From Roseitranquillus sp963709765 (lineage in GTDB: Bacteria > Pseudomonadota > Alphaproteobacteria > Rhodobacterales > Rhodobacteraceae), in assembly GCA_963709765.1 (NCBI GenBank), contig CAVPXL010000001.1:591351-655350 (forward strand): 64,000 nucleotides of DNA, in the 5' to 3' direction. Position numbers and translations under genes: made by a program. The notes under the pieces were generated by a model that searched no databases, had not been told where the DNA came from, and saw nothing but the letters and a program-made list of their open reading frames with translations. Of the stretch, positions 47,454 through 57,931 are shown piece after piece. Position 1 is the first letter of the stretch; every line of letters starts with the position of its first letter.

Positions 47454-47886
47454 GGTCGCCGTCATCACGGTGAGCGCGTTCGGCGTCATCATCGCGGTGA
47501 ACCTCGCGCTGGCATTCTCGGCCGTTCACACGTTTCCGGGGCTGGAAACCGGGAACAGCTACGTCGCGAGTCAGCATTTCGATGCCGAGCGCACAGCCCA
47601 GAAGGCCCTCGGCTGGACGGTCGCGGCCGACGCGGATGGCCGGCGCGTCCGCCTCGACATCACCGATGCCGAAGGGCACCCCGCGCGCCTTGCCGCCCTG
47701 GATGTCGTGATCGGACGGCCAACGCATGTCGCCGACGACGTATCGCCCGAATTCCGCAACACCGGCGCGACATGGACAGCGGATGCGCCCCTCGAACCGG
47801 GCCGCTGGGCGCTGCACCTGACCGCCGAGGCCGAGGACGGAACCCGCTTCCGGCAGCGCCTCCGACTCTGGATCCGAGACAAGTGA
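47428..47886 (+). CDS. ccoH: FixH/CcoH oxidase assembly protein
   Basis: A 152-residue protein with one N-terminal membrane anchor (VAVITVSAFGVIIAVNLALAF) and a periplasmic domain starting TFPGLETGNSYVASQHFDAE, a strong FixH signature. It overlaps ccoG by 26 bp and ccoI by 4 bp. Required for cbb3 maturation together with CcoI. Confidence 0.93.
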   Translation: MSAPLTGRRVAVITVSAFGVIIAVNLALAFSAVHTFPGLETGNSYVASQHFDAERTAQKALGWTVAADADGRRVRLDITDAEGHPARLAALDVVIGRPTHVADDVSPEFRNTGATWTADAPLEPGRWALHLTAEAEDGTRFRQRLRLWIRDK

Positions 47887-50027
47887 GCCACAGCGCGGCC
47901 TCTTCCGCATGCCCGGCCTGCGTGGCCGCGCCGGCCGCGCGCGAACTGGCGCAGGTCGCACGCGGGACCGTCCTGTCGCTGCCCGGCATCCATTGTGGCG
48001 CTTGCATCGCCACCGTCGAGAAAGCCCTGCTCGCCCGCCCGGACGTGCAGTCGGCGCGCGTCAACCTGACCCAGAAACGGGTCGTGATCGAGGCATCGGG
48101 CGTCCCCGCCTCCGATCTGATCACGACGCTCGAACGGACCGGATACGAAGCGCACGAGCTCGACGCCACCGCCCTCGGCGCGCTCGGCGCCGACCGGGAG
48201 GGGCGCGACCTGCTGATGCGGCTCGGTGTGGCGGGCTTCGCCATGATGAACGTGATGCTGATGAGCGTCGCCGTGTGGGCCGGCGCCACAGAGGCCACGC
48301 GCGACCTGTTCCACTGGATCTCGGCAACCATCGCGATTCCCGTCATCGCGTTTTCGGCGCGGCCGTTCCTCGTCAATGCGCTTTCCGCCCTTCGGGTCGG
48401 GCGCCTCAACATGGATGTGCCGATCACGCTGGCAATCCTGCTGGCGACGGGGATGAGCGTCTACGAGACCGCGTCGGGCGGCGTCCATGCCTATTTCGAT
48501 GCCGCGCTGTCGCTCACCTTCTTCCTGCTGGCCGGACGCTATCTCGACCATCGCACCCGACGCGCCGCCCGGTCGGCGGCCAACGAGCTGACCGCACTGG
48601 AAGTGCCGCGCGCCACGCGAATCGAGCCTGAGGGCGAGGTTGTGGTCGCGGCGGCCGAGCTTGATGCAGGCGACCTGATCCGGGTGCGGCCGGGCGGTCG
48701 GATACCCGCAGACGGCACGATCATCGAGGGCGCGAGCGAAGTCGACCGGTCGCTCCTGACCGGCGAGAGCCTTCCCGACGACGTGGACATCGGCAGCCCT
48801 GTCAGCGCGGGCGAATTGAACCTCACCGGGCCGCTTGTCGTGCGCGTCAGCGCCGCCGGCTCCGACACGTCGTTGCACCGGCTCGCCGAGCTTGTGGCCG
48901 TCGCCGAAGCGGCGCGCACCCGCTACAATTCGCTCGCCAACAGGGCCGCGGCCATCTACGCACCGGCCGTCCACGTCATCGCGTTCAGCGGCTTCGTCGC
49001 CTGGTTCTGGACCACGGGCGACGTCCGGGTGGCTCTCAACGTCGCGGTTGCAACCCTGATCATCACCTGCCCGTGCGCGCTTGGACTGGCGGTGCCCGCA
49101 GTCTCCACGGCGGCAGCGGGCCGGCTCTTCCGGCGCGGGATCCTGGTCAAGGACGCAACCGCGCTCGAGCGTCTGGCCGAGACCGACACCGTGGTCTTCG
49201 ACAAGACCGGCACGCTGACCGAGGGGCGCCCGCAGCTGCTGGATCCGGGCCCCGGCGAGCATTCGGTCGCGCTGGCGCTCGCGTCGGCATCGTCGCACCC
49301 GCTGGCGCAGGCGCTGGCGGAGGGTTTGGCTCGGCGCGGGATCGCGCCCGCCCCGCTGAGCGACGTCATGGAAGTGCCCGGTCACGGTGTTCAGGGCCTG
49401 CTTGGCGGAAGGACCGTGCGGCTGGGGCGGCCCGACTGGACCGGCGCCTGCCCGGTCGATCAGACCGCAACCTATCTGTCCGACGGCCGAGCCTACCGGT
49501 TCACCGACACCCTCCGGCCGGGTGCGAAGGCGGCGATAGAGGGCTTGCGCGGCCAAGGGTACGACGTGCTCCTGCTGTCCGGCGATCAGCCGAGTGCAGT
49601 CGCGGATATTGCCAGGCAGGTCGGGATCGACGCATTCGACGCGCGGATGCGGCCCGAGGACAAGGCCGCCCGAATTGCCGCGCTGACTCGCGCGGGGCGC
49701 AAGGTCCTGATGGTCGGAGACGGTCTGAACGACACCGCCGCGCTTGCAGGCGCGCATGTCTCGGTGTCGCCCGCTACGGCGCTGGACGCGGCGCGCACCG
49801 TCTCCGACATGGTTCTTATCGGCCGCGACCTGGAGCCGTTGGCCGATGCGGCCCATACCGCCAGGGCCGCCACACGCCGCATCCGCGAGAACTTTGCCAT
49901 CGCCGCGCTCTACAACGCGGCGGCAGTCCCGTTGGCGCTTGCGGGATTTGCAACACCCCTGATAGCGGCGCTCGCCATGTCCACCTCGTCGATTCTGGTG
50001 TCGCTCAACGCGCTGCGGCTGCGCTGA
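47883..50027 (+). CDS. ccoI: Copper-transporting P1B-type ATPase CcoI
   Basis: A 714-residue P-type ATPase exporting copper to the periplasm for cbb3 oxidase assembly. In order: an N-terminal CPAC pair (residues 10-13), a heavy-metal-associated domain with GIHCGACIATVE, the transmembrane CPC motif (ITCPCALGLAVPA), the phosphorylation site VFDKTGTLTEG and the hinge MVGDGLNDTAAL. Start GTG 47883 overlaps the ccoH stop. The frame is open further upstream inside ccoH. Confidence 0.96.
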   Translation: MSHSAASSACPACVAAPAARELAQVARGTVLSLPGIHCGACIATVEKALLARPDVQSARVNLTQKRVVIEASGVPASDLITTLERTGYEAHELDATALGALGADREGRDLLMRLGVAGFAMMNVMLMSVAVWAGATEATRDLFHWISATIAIPVIAFSARPFLVNALSALRVGRLNMDVPITLAILLATGMSVYETASGGVHAYFDAALSLTFFLLAGRYLDHRTRRAARSAANELTALEVPRATRIEPEGEVVVAAAELDAGDLIRVRPGGRIPADGTIIEGASEVDRSLLTGESLPDDVDIGSPVSAGELNLTGPLVVRVSAAGSDTSLHRLAELVAVAEAARTRYNSLANRAAAIYAPAVHVIAFSGFVAWFWTTGDVRVALNVAVATLIITCPCALGLAVPAVSTAAAGRLFRRGILVKDATALERLAETDTVVFDKTGTLTEGRPQLLDPGPGEHSVALALASASSHPLAQALAEGLARRGIAPAPLSDVMEVPGHGVQGLLGGRTVRLGRPDWTGACPVDQTATYLSDGRAYRFTDTLRPGAKAAIEGLRGQGYDVLLLSGDQPSAVADIARQVGIDAFDARMRPEDKAARIAALTRAGRKVLMVGDGLNDTAALAGAHVSVSPATALDAARTVSDMVLIGRDLEPLADAAHTARAATRRIRENFAIAALYNAAAVPLALAGFATPLIAALAMSTSSILVSLNALRLR

Positions 50028-50191
50028 TGGAGGTGCTGGCGATCCTGATCCCGGTGTCGCTGATCCTCGGCGGCGCGGGCCTCGCGGCGTTCATCTGGGC
50101 CCTGCGGCGGGGTCAGTTCGAGGACCTCGAGGGGGATGGCCAGCGCATCCTCAGCGACCGCTACGATGACTCCCCCTGCGACGACGACTGA
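50027..50191 (+). CDS. ccoS: cbb3 oxidase maturation protein CcoS
   Basis: A 54-residue single-span protein starting MEVLAILIPVSLILGGAGLA, with the CcoS-typical FIWALRRGQFEDLEGDGQRIL. The start codon shares a base with the ccoI stop (TGATG). Last gene of ccoGHIS; needed for haem and copper insertion. Confidence 0.93.
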   Translation: MEVLAILIPVSLILGGAGLAAFIWALRRGQFEDLEGDGQRILSDRYDDSPCDDD

Positions 50192-50299
50192 GTCAGAAAA
50201 CCCGCGCCCCGAGATGCCGTCATTTCGCCTTGTGCGCGGTCGCGAATCCGGCAGCGACTTCGCTGCCGGCCAGAATCCCGTACAGTGGCACGGAGTGCT

Positions 50300-50554
50300 T
50301 CAGGGGATCTCGGGATGATTGTCGACCGGCTGGACCGGTTCGCCGGGCGTAACGGCGCTTTCGTGAATGAAGCGCTTGTCGCAATAGCCGCACTCGACCC
50401 AGCCCAGCTCTTCGGGAATCTGGAGCCAGACGCGAGGATGGCCCAGAGCACCTTCTCCGCCGTCGCAGGAGACGCGCCAGCCGGCGACAACCTGGCTCTC
50501 GGGTGGCTCGGCCACGCTGCGCCGCGGATCGTTGCCTTCGGTAAGCTGCGCCAT
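50300..50554 (-). CDS. Zinc-finger domain protein (zf-CHCC, NDUFS6-like)
   Basis: An 84-residue protein with the pattern Cys-x9-His-x14-Cys-x2-Cys (SCDGGEGALGHPRVWL ... VECGYCDKRF), the zf-CHCC motif of the mitochondrial complex I subunit NDUFS6 and its alphaproteobacterial homologues. Start ATG 50554 follows GACGAGGA; the long frame upstream is shadow of the ABC gene. Probably a small complex I-associated or free zinc protein. Divergent from the ABC gene. Confidence 0.82.
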   Translation of the reverse strand: MAQLTEGNDPRRSVAEPPESQVVAGWRVSCDGGEGALGHPRVWLQIPEELGWVECGYCDKRFIHESAVTPGEPVQPVDNHPEIP

Positions 50555-50671
50555 TCCTCGTCTTCCTTCGCCCGTGCCCGCCTTGCCGACCCGCTCCGGG
50601 GCCGCTAGGTCGACGCGTATGATACCTTGGACGCCCGGGGCGACAAGGGGCGGATTAGCCAGGAGACCCGA

Positions 50672-51619
<948 letters not shown>

Positions 51620-51754
51620 ATGACAGGACGGACTGAGAATGTCGCGCTGCGCCAAGCGGCGCTATTCGTGCATCAAGGCCTGACGCCACAGGGCGGGCCG
51701 GCCCGCGTGAAGTCGCAGGCGACCATCAACTTCAATTCGAAAGCAGGCTGTTAA
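51620..51754 (+). CDS. Possible 44-codon reading frame abutting the ABC gene
   Basis: An ATG directly follows the TAG of the ABC gene and opens 44 codons (MTGRTENVALRQAALFVHQG...). Coding character is weak and nothing is recognised. It may be the residue of a lost permease start, or not a gene. Listed because it fills the place where a partner would be expected. Confidence 0.2.
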   Translation: MTGRTENVALRQAALFVHQGLTPQGGPARVKSQATINFNSKAGC

Positions 51755-51835
51755 ACCTCCGTTTACCTTGCGGCGTATAGGCAGACCCGACAAACCGCGT
51801 GGAAGAACCCCGCGGCAGGTCATCGGGGGAAGTCG

Positions 51836-53609
51836 ATGAGATCCATAGCGATATCCGTTCTGGCGAGCGCTGCATTCAGCGTGCTTGCATCCACAGCCAA
51901 TGCCCAGGCGCAGAATGACGACTGGCGGCGTTACTGTTCCGAAACGCCTCTGCCGGAAGGCATCGCAGGCACGCCCCGGTACGACGACCTGTTTCGTTAT
52001 CTGGCGGAGACATGCCCTGACGTAGCGCTGTCCCTGAGCGATCGGGCGACCGGCTCCATCTCGCCGCAGGCGCCGGCGCGGAACACGCCGTCGCGCGGGA
52101 ATGGCGACGACGTTAACTTCATGGACCTGGTGCTGGCCGACGACGAGACGCCCGACGTAGCGCCCGGGGCGACGTTCGAAGAGCCGTCGGCAGTCGTCGT
52201 CGAACCCGCCAGCGAGCCGACCGACGGGACCGGCGACAGCCAGGGCGAAGGCGGTGCACCGGGCAAACCCGCCAGCCCGCGTCCCGAAGTCACGGCCCGA
52301 TAACAGCGGCAAGAACCCGGACGTAGAGCAAACCGACACACCGTCCGACAACGCGCCTGACGTGACGGATCCCGGTGACGGCGCAGGCGCCGGGCCCCAG
52401 GAAGGCGATAGCGCTGTCGACCAGAACCCGGATGCGCCGGAACAGGAAAGCGGCAGTAACGATGGCGGCGCCTCTGCCGGCGGAACTACGGAGGTTCCGA
52501 GTGTCGGCGATGGGTCGAACGACGCCGCAGATGATCCGACCGACAATGCGGACACCGGTGGCGCGACCGACACCGGCGGAGACCAAAGCGGATCCGACGG
52601 CGCAGGGGCCGGTACCGGTGACCAGACGCATGGCGGGTCTGACGCGTCCGGCGACGAGTTCGACCGCTCCGTCAGACAGCGACGTCGGTTCCGATTCCCA
52701 CGAAGGTGATGGGACGACCGGCGAACTCAGCTGGCTCGAATGACGACGACGATATCGGTTGGCCAGACGAGCGACGAAACAGATGTTTCCGCTGGCGAGA
52801 CCAATGGCGATGACGACGAAAACGCCGACGGCTCGACAACCCAAGGAGGGAGCGACGAGGGGTCGGATGATCAGCAGGGCAAGTCCGCCAATTCCGGCTC
52901 CAGCTCCGGCAATCCCGGCACTTCCGCGGATTCCGATGGCAACGGCGATGGGAACGCGGACGAGGCGTCGGACGGCGACGATGGTCTGAGCGACGGGTCC
53001 GGCACGTGAACGGCCAAGGCGGCAACGACGAGGCCGCTGACGACGATCAGGCAGGCGAGCCCTCGAAGAACACCGACAAGGCGACGAAAAACAAGACCAA
53101 GACCAAGGTCGTCACGAAAACCAAGGTGGTCTCGAAGACGAAAACCAGGGCGACGGTGGACGGCGTCACGACAGTCAAGACGACGAAATCGTCGACCAAG
53201 ACGAAAACCAAAGCCAAAACCAAGAAGAGCACGAGGATCCGCCGCAGCATCGTCAGCCGCCGGAAGCAGCGAGTGGCGAAGGACGAGAAAGCCGATCGCA
53301 AGGACAAGACGAGCAGAACGAAGAAGGATCGCGGCAAGAAGGGCAAAGAGCTCCAAAGCCGACAAGGGCAAGACCAAGAAGCCGAACAAGCGGCAACCAA
53401 AGCCGAAAGGGCAAGGCAAAGGCGAAAAGTCGAAACCGACAAGGCGAAGAGCAAGAAATACGAAGCCGGCAAGGGCAAGCCGGCGAAGCCAAGACAAGAC
53501 AAGAAAGACAAGAAGACAACAACAGCCGCAAGGACAGGTCGTCCGGAAATTCCGGAAGCGGCGGAAATCCGACCGGGATGGAAAATCGTCCAAAGGTGGC
53601 AAGGGCTAG
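51836..53609 (+). CDS. Secreted low-complexity protein, acidic then basic, frame interrupted
   Basis: Unrecognised. ATG 51836 behind GGGGGAAG starts a clear signal peptide (SIAISVLASAAFSVLASTANAQA) and a short folded-looking region with two Cys (WRRYCSETPLPEGIAGTPRY, LAETCPDVALSL). From about codon 100 the composition becomes Asp/Gly/Ser/Thr-rich (DNADTGGATDTGGDQSGSDG), then from about 53040 Lys/Thr-rich with tandem TKTKVVTKTKVVSKTKT. These blocks occur in phases 2, 0, 1, 0, 2 and 0; the final block ends KSSKGGKG at TAG 53607-53609. Several frameshifts, probably consensus errors, would join it into one ~590-residue protein. Function unknown. Confidence 0.5.
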
Positions 53610-53661
53610 ACCGACCCCGGTCCCCCAACCACCGGCACGGGCGACCGCCTGGATCGCGCCG

Positions 53662-54273
53662 CTAGCCCCTGATGACGCCGCCGGCCAGAACGGCCTGCCA
53701 GGATCCCGGGCGCGCGGGGTCCTGCATGCGCAGGAAGGTATAGGCGGTCGCCTGCCAGCCGACGATACGGTCGGTCAGGTTGTCGAGTACGAGATCGCCC
53801 TCGCCCGTGCGCAACACAAGGACGGCGTGCGGGTTGCGCGACCGGTCGAGAACCGAGGCGATGAGCAGACGTTCGGGCGGCAGACCCGCCTCCACGAGCG
53901 CGCGCTTCTTGGCCAGCGCGAAATCCTCGCAATCACCGCCCCGCGCCGTCGGCAGGGCCCAAACCTCGCTCCGGCCATACTGGTGCAGGTCGGAGATCTC
54001 GCGCACCTTCCGGTTGATGACGCGATTGATGCGGCGCGCGGTCTTGATCTGGGCGTTTGTCAGGGGCTGGCGCGTCGGCGCTGCGCAGGCCCAGCCATAG
54101 CTGCGGCAAAGGCCTGCCGCGCCTGCCGGCGGGGCAACCGCCTTGACCTGCGGCAGGAACGCGCGCGTCCCGGCATTTGCCGCGCCGGTGAACCCCGACA
54201 TCGTCGCAATCAGCGCAACAGCCCCGATCCGGGCGGAGAAGCCTGCGACAGCCCGTTTCGTCGCTCGGTCCAT
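53662..54273 (-). CDS. Transglutaminase-like cysteine peptidase (BTLCP family)
   Basis: A 203-residue secreted protein with a signal sequence (ALIATMSGFTGAANA). The Cys-His-Asp triad is visible in ARGGDCEDFALAKKRALVE, NPHAVLVLRTGEGD and LVLDNLTDRI. BTLCP proteins (DUF920) include LapG-type periplasmic proteases; no c-di-GMP or LapD-like partner is nearby, so the substrate is open. Start ATG 54273. Convergent with the biased secreted protein. Confidence 0.88.
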   Translation of the reverse strand: MDRATKRAVAGFSARIGAVALIATMSGFTGAANAGTRAFLPQVKAVAPPAGAAGLCRSYGWACAAPTRQPLTNAQIKTARRINRVINRKVREISDLHQYGRSEVWALPTARGGDCEDFALAKKRALVEAGLPPERLLIASVLDRSRNPHAVLVLRTGEGDLVLDNLTDRIVGWQATAYTFLRMQDPARPGSWQAVLAGGVIRG

Positions 54274-54412
54274 GGAGCATCCCTCGGCGTCCGGAGCATT
54301 TCGTGCTCACGGGGCCAGATGCCCTCCGGAATGTGACGAGATCGGGGCAGGACGCTGACGAAAGCTGGCAATTGGCAACCAGTCTGAACCAACTCTTAAC
54401 GTAGCGGCAGGA

Positions 54413-54781
54413 TCACGCCGGCTGCAGCATCCGCCCCAGTGGCCGTCCGCCAAGGATGTGAAGGTGGTAGTGCGGCACTTCCTGCACGCCTGACCGCCCC
54501 GCGTTCGTGATGGCGCGAAAGCCGTCCTTTGCAAGGTCCTTCTCGGCCACGATCCGCGCCGTCAGACGCATGAAATCGAGCACTTCCGCATCGCTGGCTT
54601 CTGCCGCGAAATGGTCGTGGCTGACATAGCGGCCCTTGGGAACGACCAGGACATGCACCGGCGCCTGCGGCCGGATGTCGTTGAAGGCCAGCGAATGCTC
54701 GGTCTCGGCCACGGTGTCGTTCGGGATCTCGCCCCGCACGATCTTCGCGAAGATGTTCTGATCGTCGTAGCTCCACGCCAT
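54413..54781 (-). CDS. HIT-family protein (HINT-like nucleotide hydrolase)
   Basis: A 122-residue histidine-triad protein starting MAWSYDDQNIFAKIVRGEIP. The triad is HYHLHILGG near the C-terminus. HINT proteins hydrolyse aminoacyl or lysyl phosphoramidates of AMP. ATG 54781 is chosen because GGAGGG lies just upstream, though ATG 54796 is also possible. The upstream frame to 55039 is shadow. Confidence 0.92.
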   Translation of the reverse strand: MAWSYDDQNIFAKIVRGEIPNDTVAETEHSLAFNDIRPQAPVHVLVVPKGRYVSHDHFAAEASDAEVLDFMRLTARIVAEKDLAKDGFRAITNAGRSGVQEVPHYHLHILGGRPLGRMLQPA

Positions 54782-54861
54782 GTGGCCCTCCACCATCCTG
54801 ATGGTGCGTTGATCGGCAATCGGGGGCGACCTTGCAAGCCGAAGGCGCCGCGCGGCTGCGG

Positions 54862-56070
54862 CTATCGTGGTGCCAGTGCCAGGCCTTCGCCGCGGTCGGT
54901 GATGTCGGTTCCCGGGGCGAAGACGTCGGTCGCCGCGGCGGCGCGCAGCCGCGCGGCGACACCGTCCGCCGTGATCGGCAGATTGCGCGCCCGCACCGCC
55001 TGCCACCAGAGGGCCGTGAGGCCGGCCACATGCGGACACGCCATCGACGTTCCGTTCAGCGACCTGAGGCCGCCTCCCGCGCGAGACGACAGCACATCCA
55101 CGCCCGGCGCAGAGAGGGTCGGGTTGGTGTTGGAAAAGGGCGCGACCCGATAGCCGGTCTCACCCTCGGCCAGTGCGCCCACGGAAATGACGCCGAACGC
55201 CGCGGCCGGCAGCGAGGCGCTGACCTCGTGGTCGGGGTCCTGATTGCGCTCGCTCTCGTTGCCGCTGGCAGCGCAGACGATGACACCGCCCGTCATCGAC
55301 GCCTGGGCGCGGAAGAGGTCGAGCATGGCATCGAAGACCCGGATGTTCTCGCGGTAGCCTTCAAGTGCCGCCGAAGTGGCGAGATCGGGCGGAAAGCCAT
55401 CCTCGATCAGCCGCTTGCCGAGCCCCGGAAAGTCGAAACCCAAAGACATTGATATCACCTGAGCGCCTTCGGAGGCGGCCCATAACATCGCGTCGAAGAG
55501 CATCTGCGAGCTGCCGCCGCCCCCCTCGCCCAGAACCTTGCCGATCAGCGCCTCGTCGACACCACGGGCGACACCGATGCGGGTCCCCTCCACATCGCGC
55601 CCGAAGACGGTGCCGGCGCAATGGGTGCCGTGCCCGTTTCTGTCGCCGTCACCCTCGCCCGTGAAATCCCGCTGCGTGAGCGCGACGCCGGCGAAGGCCG
55701 GATGACCGGCATCGATCCCGGTGTCGAGCACGGCCACCCGGACCCCGGTGCCGTCAAACGGGCTCACATCTGCGCCCACGGCACGAACGCCCCAGGTTGC
55801 CGTGCCCGCCGAAGCCTGCGCCGCGCCTTCGCCCGCCGGACGGATCAGTTGCGTCGGCATGGACCGCGCGATCCCCATCACGGTCGGATCCCGGCGCAGC
55901 TCGCGCAGTTCCGCGCTGCCCATCCGCTCCGTCTCGATGGTCGGAACGGGTGGTGCGACATGGGCCGATTCGATCCGACGCGCCGCCGGACCGAAGGAGT
56001 TCGGCAGCCCCGTGGCGCCGCGCAGACGGTGCCCTGCATTCATGTCGCGAAGGATGATGAAGTCGTCCAT
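54862..56070 (-). CDS. Subtilisin-like S8 serine protease
   Basis: A 402-residue subtilase. Catalytic Asp in RVAVLDTGIDAGHPAFAG, His in NGHGTHCAGTVFG, oxyanion Asn in VCAASGNESE, and Ser in NGTSMACPHVAGLTALW. The N-terminal ~95 residues could be a propeptide; no signal peptide is visible at MDDFIILRDMN, so export is uncertain. Start ATG 56070; GTG 56079 is an alternative. Stand-alone gene. Confidence 0.9.
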   Translation of the reverse strand: MDDFIILRDMNAGHRLRGATGLPNSFGPAARRIESAHVAPPVPTIETERMGSAELRELRRDPTVMGIARSMPTQLIRPAGEGAAQASAGTATWGVRAVGADVSPFDGTGVRVAVLDTGIDAGHPAFAGVALTQRDFTGEGDGDRNGHGTHCAGTVFGRDVEGTRIGVARGVDEALIGKVLGEGGGGSSQMLFDAMLWAASEGAQVISMSLGFDFPGLGKRLIEDGFPPDLATSAALEGYRENIRVFDAMLDLFRAQASMTGGVIVCAASGNESERNQDPDHEVSASLPAAAFGVISVGALAEGETGYRVAPFSNTNPTLSAPGVDVLSSRAGGGLRSLNGTSMACPHVAGLTALWWQAVRARNLPITADGVAARLRAAAATDVFAPGTDITDRGEGLALAPR

Positions 56071-56174
56071 GGCCGACACCTCGCCAACGAGAATTGGTCG
56101 AACAGACTGGGCTCAATGCGCTGTCAGGCTACCAATACGCGAGTGTTCCGGCAATCATGCCCGCGCGAACCGCG

Positions 56175-57160
56175 TCAGATCAGACCCGATTCCCGAAATC
56201 GCGCACGCAGGTCGGTCTGCGGACGGGCGCCGTAATGGGTGATGACCTCCGACGCGGCGATGCACCCCATGCGTCCTGCCGTTGCCAGATCGCGCCCCTG
56301 CGACAACCCGAAGAGAAAACCGGCCGCGAACTGATCGCCGGCACCGGTGGCATCCGTCGGCACGATGCGATGGACCGGGACGGTGACACGCTCCTCGCCG
56401 CGGAGCAGGATCACCTCTTCGCCCGACCGCGTGCATACGACCAGATGCGAGTCGCGCGCCGCCCGGGCCAGGGCGCCCTCGAGATCCTCGGTCTCGTAAA
56501 GCGATTTCCATTCCTTCTCGTTGCCGATGACGTAATCGAGCTCCTGCGCGAGCCGGCGGAAATCGGCGCGGTGACGGTCCACGCAGAACGGATCCGAGAG
56601 CGCGATGCCGGCCTTGCCACCACCATCGCGGCAGGCCCGCGCCGCCGTCGAAAAGGCCTGCTTGCCCGGCGCCTTGTCGTAGAGATACCCTTCCAGGAAC
56701 AGGATCTCCGCCTTTCCCGGCACGGAGGGGTCCACATCCTCGGGGCCAAGTTCGGCCGAGATCCCCAGATAGGTGTTCATCGATCGCTCGCCGTCCGGCG
56801 TCACGAAGATCATCGAGCGCGAGGTCGGCAGGTCCGCCGCGATCGGCGGGTTCACGAAATCGGTGCCATCCGCGCCCATGTCCGCGGCGTAGAACTGGCC
56901 CAGCTCGTCGTCGCAGACGCGGCCGATGAAGGCACATGAAAGCCCCATCTCCCCCAGACCCGCCAGCGTGTTGGCAACCGAGCCTCCGGCGATCTGTCGG
57001 CGCTGCGACATGCCGTTGTAGAGGGTCTCCGCACGGTCGCGCTCGACCAGTTGCATGATGCCCTTCTCGATGCCCTTTTCGGCAAGATCTTCGTCCCGGT
57101 CTGGGCGATGATGTCGACGATGGCGTTGCCGATCCCGACTACCTGATAGCTCTTGCTCAT
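56175..57160 (-). CDS. PfkB-family kinase, adenosine-kinase-like (frame broken by one base)
   Basis: Start MSKSYQVVGIGNAIVDIIAQ at ATG 57160; after AQTG the frame is lost. The rest follows in another phase: EKGIEKGIMQLVERDRAETL, GGSVANTLAGLGEMG, and the catalytic DATGAGDQFAAGFLFGL. Adding one base at the CCC of 57095-57097 joins them as AQTGDEDLAEKGIEKG. Members of this group phosphorylate adenosine or a sugar with ATP. Its start overlaps the nth stop by 4 bp. Confidence 0.85.
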
Positions 57161-57820
57161 GTCTCGGTCTTGTCCTCGTAGTCGCAAAGATCCCGGATCA
57201 CGCAAACGGGGCATTTCGGCCGCCGTGCCGTGCAAACGTAGCGCCCGTGCAGGATCAACCAGTGATGGGCGTGCTTCTGATAGCGCACCGGGACGCGGTC
57301 CTCGATGGCGCGCTCGACCGCCTCGACGTCACGGCCCGGCGCGATACCGGTCCGGTTTGCGACCCGGAAGATGTGGGTGTCGACGGCCTGCGAGGGGTGT
57401 CCGAACCAGCTGTTCAGCACCACGTTCGCGGTCTTGCGCCCGACGCCGGGCAAGGCGGTGAGCGCGGCGCGGCTCTCCGGCACCTCGCCGCCATAATTGC
57501 TCGACCAGGATCCGGCTGAGCTTGATGACGTTCTTCGCCTTGTTGCGGTAAAGCCCGATGGTGCGGATATGCTCGGTCACCCGCTCCTCGCCCAGATCGA
57601 GCATCGCCTGCGGCGTGGCGGCGAGACGGAAAAGCTCGGCCGTGGCACGGTTCACCCCCGCATCCGTCGCTTGCGCGCTCAGCACGACAGCGACCAGAAG
57701 GGTGAACGCGTTGTGATGGACCAGCTCGCCGACCGGGTTCGGCTCCGCCGCCTCGAAACGCGCGAAGACCTTGCAGAGTGTCGAATAATCCATCGCCGCG
57801 GCCATGCGCTCCAATGCCAT
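57157..57820 (-). CDS. nth: Endonuclease III (frame broken by one base)
   Basis: DNA glycosylase/AP lyase for oxidised pyrimidines. First part: VLSAQATDAGVNRATAELFR ... NKAKNVIKLSRILVEQ. After a phase change: GGEVPESRAALTALPGVGRKTANVVLNSW with the helix-hairpin-helix and catalytic Lys, then QAVDTHIFRVANR with the catalytic Asp, and the Cys-x6-Cys-x2-Cys-x5-Cys iron-sulfur loop at the C-terminus. Removing one base at 57495-57498 restores the frame. Start uncertain among ATG 57820, 57805 and 57793. Confidence 0.87.
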
Positions 57821-57931
57821 GCGGTCTCGCGGCCTACAACTCGCATCGCGCCGAACGGCACACCTTGCGCAGGATTCGGGTCGCCCCGCCTCGGCCCGGC
57901 ACCTATCATCGGGTCAAGAATGGAGGCGGAC

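Noticed and set aside
54805..54830. TTGATCGGCAATCGG as a further FNR box near the HIT gene
   Set aside because: The second half-site does not match ATCAA, and no oxygen-related gene is adjacent.
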